DNA of 64,000 nucleotides from JAJOKK01 sp965370555 (GTDB lineage Bacteria > Bipolaricaulota > Bipolaricaulia > UBA7950 > UBA9294). The DNA is taken from assembly GCA_965370555.1 (NCBI GenBank), contig CBDUVB010000001.1, positions 1-64,000 of the forward strand, written 5' to 3'. How positions within the stretch are numbered: position 1 is the first letter of the stretch; each line of letters starts with the position of its first letter. This document shows positions 57,866 to 64,000 of this stretch, one piece after another. Below the pieces are notes generated by a model, which had not been told where the DNA came from, searched no databases, and saw nothing but the letters and a program-made list of their open reading frames with translations. The position numbers and the translations under genes are program-made.

Positions 57866-58804
57866 GTGATCAACGTATTGGGAAGCATCAACATGGACCT
57901 CGTCACCGAGGTCCCGCATCTGCCGCGACCCGGGGAGACAGTCCTTGGCCACCGATTCGGTCGTTACCCAGGGGGGAAGGGAGCGAACCAGGCCGTGGCG
58001 GCAGCCCGTCTCGGAGCGCAGGTCGCCTTCTACGGGAAGGTCGGGACGGATCCCTTTGGTGAGGATCTCCTCCGCGGCCTTGCAAAGAACGGAATCGATA
58101 TTAACGCTGTGGAGAGAGAGCAAAGCGCCTCCTCCGGGATCGCTAGTATCTGGGTGAACGAGGACGGTGAGAACGCCATCGCGTACGTACCAGGGGCGAA
58201 TGCCCTGGTAGATTCTGCCTACGTGGACCGAATCCTTCCTGCGATCGCGCGCGCCGAGGTCCTTCTCCTGCAGCTTGAGGTCCCCCTTATAACGATCGAT
58301 CACCTGCTGCGACGGTTGCCCGCAACACGTCCCCTGGTGATTCTGGATCCCGCTCCCGCCCAGGACCTCTCGTCTCTCTTTCTTGAGCGTGTCAATATAC
58401 TGACCCCGAACCGAGGCGAGCTCATCGTCTTGACCGAGGAGGAGGGGCTGGAGGAGGGGGCGCACAAGCTCCTGGAGCGTGGAATCGGTCGGGTGATCTG
58501 TAAGGACGGAAGCGATGGTGCAGTTCTCGTCGAGGCCGATCGCTATCTGCGCTTTCCAGCATACACGGTCTCCCCCGTCGACACTACCGGAGCGGGTGAC
58601 GCCTTCAACGGCACGTTAGCCGCCGCCCTTTCAGAGGGACTCCCCGTGGAAGGCGCAGTGCGGTGGGCTGCTGCTGCTGGTGCGTTGGCGACTACCAAGC
58701 GAGGGGCGCAGCCCTCCCTTCCCACGCGGCAAGCGGTGGAGGATCTGTTGGGGCGATCGCAGCATGGGCCTTTCCACGATACCGGCATCATTACAGGTCA
58801 ATAG
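57866..58804 (+). CDS. ribokinase / PfkB-family sugar kinase
   Basis: The 312-aa kinase has the PfkB signatures: INVLGSINMDLVTEVPHLPRPGE, GRYPGGKGANQAVAAARLGA (residues about 34-53), FYGKVGTDPFGEDLL, VILDPAPA, LTPNRGEL and the ATP site DTTGAGDAFNGTLAAAL with the catalytic Asp. It phosphorylates ribose or a similar sugar at C5 and fits ribosylglycohydrolase activity upstream. Start is GTG 57866 with AAGGAAGGTGAG upstream. It is the last gene of the operon; the next gene is convergent. Confidence 0.93.
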   Translation: MINVLGSINMDLVTEVPHLPRPGETVLGHRFGRYPGGKGANQAVAAARLGAQVAFYGKVGTDPFGEDLLRGLAKNGIDINAVEREQSASSGIASIWVNEDGENAIAYVPGANALVDSAYVDRILPAIARAEVLLLQLEVPLITIDHLLRRLPATRPLVILDPAPAQDLSSLFLERVNILTPNRGELIVLTEEEGLEEGAHKLLERGIGRVICKDGSDGAVLVEADRYLRFPAYTVSPVDTTGAGDAFNGTLAAALSEGLPVEGAVRWAAAAGALATTKRGAQPSLPTRQAVEDLLGRSQHGPFHDTGIITGQ

Positions 58805-58861
58805 AACAGTAGATTGGAATAAGGGCCACCCATCACTTCTCTTGAAGATCTACACCGGAAG

Positions 58862-59824
58862 TCACTCCTCGACCCACACCCGGATCTCGTCGAAGTAGGC
58901 GTCACACGCCTCGGTATGGCTCTCGTCCCCCAGGAGGATCAACCACTCTCCCCCGTCAGCGATCGGCTGGGTTAGCCTTCCGGAGATGTAAAGCTGGTCG
59001 TTGACATAGACCTCGTATCCATCTGCGGAGAAGACAAAACGGTATGTGTACCAGCGGTAGACACCGGGAGCGAACGGAATCGGATGACCGATGTCACCAC
59101 CGTGCGCCTCGATCTCATGGATCGTTGATCCTCCTCCTTCGTTGGTGAAAAGATAGTACGGGAGGGATCCCGCAAGCGAATCGAGCGACTTGCGCGCGGG
59201 AAAGACCGACATGGTGTGCGCATCCTTTGTCTGGGCCATCATCGCCTGACAGGAGAAGACGATACGCTGGCCAACACGAAGCGGGGGGATGCTCACAGCA
59301 GCACTGCGGCGATGCCAGCGGTCCGCACCGCTTCGGATGTGGAGCACGAACCCGTGCGCACCGGTGACGTTCTCCACCGCTCCCTCACCGGCACTCGCCC
59401 ATGTAGGGTCGAGTGACCATAGCTCAAGCGCTTGCTCTCCATCCGAGAAGTCCTCGTGGAAGATCTCGCTCCCGCTTTGCAAGTAGACGAGGATCTCTCG
59501 CTCCACCTGCGCGGTGTGGCCAGTAGAGTCTTCTATACGCAAGGTCACCGAATAGCGCCCCGCTTCGCTGTAGGTGTGATCTACTTTCTGGCCGGCTGTC
59601 TCCTCTCCATCAGAGAAGATCCATGAGTAGGAGATGATCTGGACATCACCGTAAGATGAGGAGGCATCGAATGTCACTTTTTCTCCGGCGTAGATAACGA
59701 CTGAGCTGGTCTCGAACCGCGCTACCGGTCCTGTATTGAAGAGGGTGCACCCACCGACGAGAAATAGGAGAGCCAGCACCAAGAGAACACTTACTCGTCT
59801 AAGATTCCTCTTCCCACTAGCCAA
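58862..59824 (-). CDS. PKD-domain lipoprotein with C-terminal jelly-roll-like domain
   Basis: The 320-aa protein has a lipoprotein signal (VSVLLVLALLFLVGGC, Cys near residue 26). One PKD domain follows: GPVARFETSSVVIYAGEKVT, FDASSSYGDVQIISYSWIFSD, RYSVTLRIEDSTGH. Residues 120-320 form a beta-rich domain (SEIFHEDFSDGEQALELWSL, AGEGAVENVTGAHGFVLHIR, YEVYVNDQLYISGRL, CDAYFDEIRVWVEE) like concanavalin/carbohydrate-binding sandwiches. It probably binds polysaccharide at the surface. Start is TTG 59824, overlapping the end of the M24 peptidase gene by 8 nt. Confidence 0.8.
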   Translation of the reverse strand: MASGKRNLRRVSVLLVLALLFLVGGCTLFNTGPVARFETSSVVIYAGEKVTFDASSSYGDVQIISYSWIFSDGEETAGQKVDHTYSEAGRYSVTLRIEDSTGHTAQVEREILVYLQSGSEIFHEDFSDGEQALELWSLDPTWASAGEGAVENVTGAHGFVLHIRSGADRWHRRSAAVSIPPLRVGQRIVFSCQAMMAQTKDAHTMSVFPARKSLDSLAGSLPYYLFTNEGGGSTIHEIEAHGGDIGHPIPFAPGVYRWYTYRFVFSADGYEVYVNDQLYISGRLTQPIADGGEWLILLGDESHTEACDAYFDEIRVWVEE

Positions 59825-60904
59825 CCTCGATCAACCGATCCTTCGGCAAGGAGGTAAGAACCTCGCACCCTTCCTCTGTGACGACCATCAGGTCCTCAAT
59901 TCGTACCCCACCGAGTCCAGGAAGGTATACCCCCGGCTCCACGGTGACGGTCATCCCTGCTTGCAGCGTGTCCTTACTCAACGGGGAGAGCCGCGGCCCC
60001 TCATGCACCTCCAAACCGACCCCGTGCCCGAGGCCATGGCCGAAGTGTTCTTTGTGCCCTGCTTGGGCGATGAGATCGCGCGCTATCTCATCGATTGCCA
60101 CCCCTTTCTCCCCGGCTCGAACCGCGGCGATCCCGGCCTTGTTCGCGGCGAGGACAAGATCGTAGATCTCGCGGAGTTGCGCAGGGACCTTCCCTACGGC
60201 AAGAACGCGCGTCATGTCGGCACAGTAGCCGTTGAGCTGAGCTCCGATGTCAAAGAGGAGGAGATCCCCCTCTTTGGTCCTCCGCGTCCCAGGTTGGTAG
60301 TGAGGAAGGGCGCTGTTCTCCCCAGCGGCCACGATCAGATCGAAAGAGACCTTCTCCGCCCCCTTCTCCCGCATGATGAATTCAAGGCGCAGGGCGAGTT
60401 CCCGCTCACTCACCCCAATGTGAATCTCTCCCATCAGTTCCGTAAAAGAGTCCTCGGTCAGCCGGACCGCCGCACGGATCTTCTCGATCTCCTCTGGTTT
60501 CTTGATCAGGCGCAGGTCGGCAACCGGGTCGGAGAGGGCGACCAACTCTCCTTCGAACAAGTCTCGCAGCTTCAGTACTGTTGCGTGGCTCATCCGCGCT
60601 GAGGCAAAGGTAAGCTGAGAGATCAGCCGCTCACCGCAGAGTGCGGCGACCCGCTCTAGGTACGGCCCATCGACCCGCACGAGCGGTAGTTCGGGGACTT
60701 CCCGCTTCGCTTGTTCAGTGTAGCGCGAATCGGTCACGAGGAACGCCTCCTCGCGTGTGACGAGGAACGCCCCTTCACCGGTGAACCCGGTGAGGTAGAA
60801 GAGACTCACGTGATCCGCCCCCTCGATGTTCAAGACGAGGAACGCGTCCGTATCGATCTTATCAACGAGTGCAGCACAGCGTTTATCGTAGTTAATTTTT
60901 CCAT
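59817..60904 (-). CDS. M24 aminopeptidase P/prolidase-like peptidase with a frameshift at its start
   Basis: The body (from 60833 in one open frame) has the M24 metal ligands: LLLFDIGAQLNGYCADMTRV (two Asp), HFGHGLGHGVGLEVHEGPRL (His), MTVTVEPGVYLPGLGGVRIE (two Glu). It removes residues next to proline. The N-terminus continues upstream of 60833 in the same frame as INYDKRCAALVDKIDTDAFL, but the only ATG with a ribosome site (AAAGGAG, ATG at 60904) is one base out. A run of five A (60896-60900 on the other strand as TTTTT) lies between; six would restore frame. So this is a real slippage site, an indel, an AUU start, or a base error. Confidence 0.85.
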
Positions 60905-60982
60905 CTCCTTTTCGCGAACGTCAGCGGACAGTGTAGTAGCAATCTTCTGCTGCAAGACAAGGATACACACTGCAGGAGAGCC

Positions 60983-61011
60983 TTGTCAATGACCGGCAGG
61001 GTCGGTAGAAT
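60983..61011 (+). promoter_or_regulatory. pheS promoter, apparently giving a leaderless transcript
   Basis: TTGTCA (60983-60988), 17 nt, TAGAAT (61006-61011). The pheS ATG at 61020 is only 9 nt past the -10, so the transcript would start at or 1-2 nt before it, and there is no ribosome site. Confidence 0.6.
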
Positions 61012-61019
61012 CAGATGCT

Positions 61020-62027
61020 ATGATAGATCTTATCTCTTTGCGCGAACAGATTGAGAGGATCAACTCCGATCTCAAACAAGGGATCGATCGGCTGACCGAC
61101 CGATCCGCCTTGGAGGCGTTTCGGATCGAGTTTCTCGGGCGTAAAGGGCGTATCGGACAGCTGTTCCGTTTGTTGGGACAGATTGCTGCCGCTGAGAAAG
61201 CTGAGGCAGGGAAGCTGCTGAACGACCTCAAGACCTCGGCGAATGTCGCCTTTGAGGAACGTCGCAGTGTGCTCGAGAATACGATTCTTCAGTCGAAAAT
61301 CGAGGAAGAGAAAGTCGATCTTACCCTTCCCGGCGTCTATCACCCCTTAGGGCATCGCCACCTCCTGACCCAGGTACAGCAGGAGATCGAATTGATCTTC
61401 CTGCGCATGGGATTCGATGTCGCCACCGGTCCGGAGATCGAGAGCGAGTACTACAACTTCGAAGCACTCAACATCCCGGCCGACCATCCTGCGCGCGACG
61501 ATTGGGATACTTTCTACATAGATGCTACAAACCTGCTACGACCGCACACCTCTCCGGTGCAGATCCGGGTGATGGAGAAGACCGAGCCGCCGGTGCGGAT
61601 CATCTGCCCAGGGCGCTGCTACCGCCGCGACACACAGGATGCCACACACTCGCCCGTCTTCCATCAAGTCGAACTCTTGTGGGTCGAAGAGGGGTTATCG
61701 CTCGCCAACCTGAAGTATCTCCTTGAAGCGTTCATCCACGAGTTCTTCGGAGAGGGGTACGAGATGCGCCTTTCGGGGGACTTCTTCCCGTTCACCGAGC
61801 CGTCTGTGCAGGTACACATGCGCGCCCCCGGCGCCGAGGACTGGCTGGAAATCATGGGCGCAGGGATGGTCGATCCGGCTGTGCTAACGAAAGTGGGGTA
61901 CGACCCGGAGAAGGTCACAGGATTTGCCTTCGGTTTGGGAATCGATCGGATGGCGATGCTCCGCTACGGAATCGACGACATCCGCACCTTCTTCACCAAC
62001 GACCTGCGGTTCATCACGCAGTTCTAA
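61020..62027 (+). CDS. pheS: phenylalanine-tRNA ligase alpha subunit
   Basis: The 335-aa protein has the N-terminal coiled coil (residues 1-85, RIEFLGRKGRIGQLFRLLG) and the class II core: PGVYHPLGHRHLLTQVQQEI, MGFDVATGPEIESEYYNFEA, LNIPADHPARDDWDTFYI, LRPHTSPVQIRVM, RCYRRDTQDATHSPVFHQVE (motif 2), and GFAFGLGIDRMAMLRYGIDD (motif 3). It charges tRNA-Phe with PheT. The pheT gene, usually next, is not here; a repeat element and a phosphatase gene follow instead. Confidence 0.97.
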   Translation: MIDLISLREQIERINSDLKQGIDRLTDRSALEAFRIEFLGRKGRIGQLFRLLGQIAAAEKAEAGKLLNDLKTSANVAFEERRSVLENTILQSKIEEEKVDLTLPGVYHPLGHRHLLTQVQQEIELIFLRMGFDVATGPEIESEYYNFEALNIPADHPARDDWDTFYIDATNLLRPHTSPVQIRVMEKTEPPVRIICPGRCYRRDTQDATHSPVFHQVELLWVEEGLSLANLKYLLEAFIHEFFGEGYEMRLSGDFFPFTEPSVQVHMRAPGAEDWLEIMGAGMVDPAVLTKVGYDPEKVTGFAFGLGIDRMAMLRYGIDDIRTFFTNDLRFITQF

Positions 62028-62091
62028 CCTTAATCCCTCTTTTCACCTCAGAGAGAATCCGGTAGAAGCGATACTCTCGCTCAGTGCAGTG

Positions 62092-62219
62092 TAGGGTCAG
62101 ACCTTCATTTTTCGGATTCTTTGGGGACTCCGTAGTAGGGCTATTGCACTCCAGCATCAACATGATCGCGAAGCGTTTTCACGAGACGATAAAATCCTAA
62201 AAATGAAGGTCTGACCCTA
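62092..62219. mobile_element. 128-bp inverted-repeat element (MITE or REP-type)
   Basis: The ends TAGGGTCAGACCTTCATTTT and its reverse complement pair over 27 bp with one mismatch. There is no coding capacity. The end resembles the GGGTCAG...TTATTTTTGG motifs at 31.0-31.4 kb, suggesting the same transposase family moved both. Confidence 0.65.
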
Positions 62220-62224
62220 AACCC

Positions 62225-62265
62225 TCATGCGCGCCTCTAGCGCCGAGGACTGACTGGAGATTAGG
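62225..62265 (+). pseudogene. short decayed duplicate of an internal pheS segment
   Basis: CATGCGCGCCTCTAGCGCCG and the following AGGACTGACTGGAGATTAGG align with CATGCGCGCCCCCGGCGCCG and AGGACTGGCTGGAAATCATG in pheS (about 61818-61857). Most differences are C/T or G/A transitions. It is a relic of a pheS-like copy next to the inverted-repeat element. Confidence 0.55.
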
Positions 62266-62316
62266 CAATTTGCCCGTTGCCATGTACGCGACTACAATGC
62301 CAAGGAGGTCATCAGA

Positions 62317-63501
62317 TTGACAAAGAAACCTCATACTCTGCAAAATCGCGCGGCAACTGTCCCTCTTATCGCCTTGCTTCTTCTGGCCATTTTCTCCGCC
62401 AGCGCGATCGCAACACCCAAGATCGCAAAGGGACCCTACATCATCTTCCCCGGGAACAACACCGAGATGATGGTCCTGTGGCAGGTAAATGAGACAACAA
62501 CCTGTGCGTTCGATTGGGGGCTCGATCCCACGTGTACATCCGGCTCGCTGTTGACGAAGGAACGATCCCCGACCCACGAACACAGCGTCACTCTTGTTGA
62601 TCTCATCCCCGGCGAACACTACTACTACAGCGTTACGATTCTAGAGGAAATCCACTCCGGAGATTTCTTCGCCGCTCCGCCAAAGGATGCAGCGTCCTTG
62701 AAGTTCATGGTGTACGGAGACACGCGAACTTACATCAGCCATCACAACAAGGTTTGCGGTGCGATGCGGGCCACGCTTACCGAGAATCCAGAATACCAGA
62801 CGCTCCTGGTGCACAGTGGTGACTGGGTCACCGCTGGTGCAACCGAAACCTGCTGGAAGGTGGAGTATTTCTCTCGCGGAGCATCCAACGCGGTTGCTCT
62901 ACAGGCAAGCCTGCCCATCCAGGGGTGTACGGGGAATCACGAGCTCTACACTGACCCCCCTCCAAAATTGGGGATCGACACGCTGTACAGGAAGTACTGG
63001 CCCTATCCGTACGTTGATGAACGCTATTGGTCTTTCGACTACGGACCGGCTCACTTCGTCGTCCTCGATCAATATGCGAACTACAGCCGGTTCGGAGAGC
63101 TTGATCAATCGCAACTCGCGTGGCTGGAAGATGACTTGGGTGCAAACTCGAAGGACTGGACCTTCATCATTCTGCATGAACCGGGCTACTCGGCAGCAGG
63201 CGGCAACGCGAATGTTCGTCTCCATCTACAGCCGCTCTGTGAAGAATATGGGGTCGATATTGTGTTCGCTGGGCATTACCACTGCTACGCCCGTGCCATT
63301 AAGAACGGTGTCCTACACATCACAACCGGTGGAGGTGGTGCCCCGTTGGGAGTCCTGATGCCCGGTCCGCCGAGTTTGGTTGTCTCCGCCCGAGCTCTGC
63401 ACTTCTGCAAGATCGAAATCGATGGTCCCACACTAACACTCACAGTCGTGACACCCGATGGCGACGTGCTCGACGGATATACAATCGAACATGATGAGTA
63501 G
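62317..63501 (+). CDS. exported purple-acid-phosphatase-like metallophosphoesterase
   Basis: The 394-aa protein starts at TTG 62317, 7 nt after AAGGAGGT. A signal peptide (VPLIALLLLAIFSASAIA) is followed by a fibronectin-III-like purple-acid-phosphatase N-terminal domain (KGPYIIFPGNNTEMMVLWQV, LIPGEHYYYSVTI) and the metallophosphatase core: FMVYGDTRTYISHHN, LLVHSGDWVTAG, CTGNHELY, FIILHEPGYSAAGG and VFAGHYHCYARA. It should release phosphate from organic phosphates outside the cell. It is probably transcribed independently of pheS. Confidence 0.92.
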   Translation: MTKKPHTLQNRAATVPLIALLLLAIFSASAIATPKIAKGPYIIFPGNNTEMMVLWQVNETTTCAFDWGLDPTCTSGSLLTKERSPTHEHSVTLVDLIPGEHYYYSVTILEEIHSGDFFAAPPKDAASLKFMVYGDTRTYISHHNKVCGAMRATLTENPEYQTLLVHSGDWVTAGATETCWKVEYFSRGASNAVALQASLPIQGCTGNHELYTDPPPKLGIDTLYRKYWPYPYVDERYWSFDYGPAHFVVLDQYANYSRFGELDQSQLAWLEDDLGANSKDWTFIILHEPGYSAAGGNANVRLHLQPLCEEYGVDIVFAGHYHCYARAIKNGVLHITTGGGGAPLGVLMPGPPSLVVSARALHFCKIEIDGPTLTLTVVTPDGDVLDGYTIEHDE

Positions 63502-63551
63502 GCATACGCAAGCCAACCATCACTGAACATTCATGAGGAGTGTGAATCCCT

Positions 63552-64000
63552 ATGTTTAGGCATCTCTGCAAACTGCGTATCGTTATCTTCCTCGCCTCGG
63601 TCGGCGTATTAATGGTGTTTCTTGGGACAACGGGTCTCTGCGATCAAGTCGCGGTCGGCACTGAAGGAATGGTCGCCTCGGCACACGAGCTTGCTTCCGC
63701 AGCCGGGGCGGAGATCCTGGCGGCGGGCGGGAATGCCATTGACGCTGCTGTCGCAACGGCGTTCGCCATCACGGTTGTCGAGCCGGATGAATCGAGCTTG
63801 GGCGGTGAGGGATACATGGTATTGAGCTTAGCTGACGGGCGTGATGTGGCGATCGACTGCCGCTCCTGGGCGCCCGGACACGTGACCCTCGATACCAACG
63901 TTCGTGCGAAGCCGTATTACGGCCCAACAGCCACCTGTATTCCGGGACTAGTAGCCGGTCTCACACTTGCCCTCAACGAGTACGGCACGATGACTCTGGA
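63552..64000 (+). CDS. gamma-glutamyltransferase family protein, N-terminal part
   Basis: The gene runs off the right edge after about 149 codons. ATG 63552 opens a signal peptide (LRIVIFLASVGVLMVFLGTT). The family motif then appears: GMVASAHELASAAGAEILAA, GGNAIDAAVATAFAITVVEP and SSLGGEGYMVLSLADGR. Members cleave gamma-glutamyl bonds (glutathione, cephalosporin analogues) after self-processing; the catalytic threonine would lie beyond the window. The GGAG site is about 13 nt upstream, longer than usual. Confidence 0.88.
   Translation, partial: MFRHLCKLRIVIFLASVGVLMVFLGTTGLCDQVAVGTEGMVASAHELASAAGAEILAAGGNAIDAAVATAFAITVVEPDESSLGGEGYMVLSLADGRDVAIDCRSWAPGHVTLDTNVRAKPYYGPTATCIPGLVAGLTLALNEYGTMTL

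Overview
The window is a stretch of bacterial chromosome with moderate to high GC, many GTG and TTG starts, clear Shine-Dalgarno sites and many overlapping stop/start pairs. There is no rRNA, no tRNA that I could find, no phage and no CRISPR array. Sugar ABC uptake, class I aldolases, a YgfK/SsnA cluster, secreted PKD proteins and two archaeal-type C1 enzymes (Ftr, Mch) point to a heterotrophic anaerobe from a poorly sampled lineage. Candidatus Bipolaricaulota (OP1/Acetothermia) is my best guess, but it is inference from gene content only.

Layout. 0-7 kb: small secreted or membrane proteins, a tandem GNAT enzyme, Maf, PanB and an unassigned 421-aa partner. 7-14 kb: accessory region with a DUF6880-type protein, VapBC, a SIR2-domain protein, a DUF4258/DUF2283 pair, a hairpin-rich repeat carrying an inserted element, and a winged-helix/HEPN-like protein. 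14.5-23 kb: an ssnA-ygfK cluster with a threonine-synthase-like enzyme, a 2Fe-2S subunit, a MocA-like enzyme and a FAD subunit of the xanthine dehydrogenase family, but no molybdenum subunit. 23-27 kb: two exported proteins, GNAT, flavin reductase, TrmO. 26.8-32.6 kb: a single-chain Eco57I-like restriction-modification protein, remnants of a second one, transposase-like scars, HicAB and a decayed DUF2283 gene.

32.5-58.8 kb is a large catabolic region. An RpiR-controlled block (EamA exporter, Zn-alcohol dehydrogenase, FbaB/DhnA-type aldolase, sugar ABC permeases and binding protein, TIM-barrel isomerase) lies opposite an LDH2-type dehydrogenase. A LacI-controlled block follows (second aldolase, phosphoesterase, second binding protein). 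After an intrinsic terminator comes a tightly overlapped operon: Zn-alcohol dehydrogenase, two ABC permeases, NAD-kinase-like protein, formylmethanofuran:H4MPT formyltransferase (Ftr), methenyl-H4MPT cyclohydrolase (Mch), TrzA/MtaD-type amidohydrolase, FAD oxidase plus iron-sulfur partner, ADP-ribosylglycohydrolase and ribokinase. Placing Ftr and Mch inside a sugar or nucleoside catabolic operon, without the formylmethanofuran hydrolase complex or a methylene-H4MPT dehydrogenase, is the most unusual feature here.

58.8-64 kb: a PKD lipoprotein, an M24 peptidase with an apparent frameshift at its start, pheS (without pheT), a short inverted-repeat element beside a decayed pheS fragment, a purple-acid-phosphatase-like enzyme and the start of a gamma-glutamyltransferase.

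Repeats recur: a ~300-bp family built of CAAG/CTTG-loop hairpins (three copies plus one partial), GGGTCAG-type transposase-associated ends, and a CCCTCTCC/GGAGAGGG palindrome, one copy of which sits in frame inside the restriction-modification gene.
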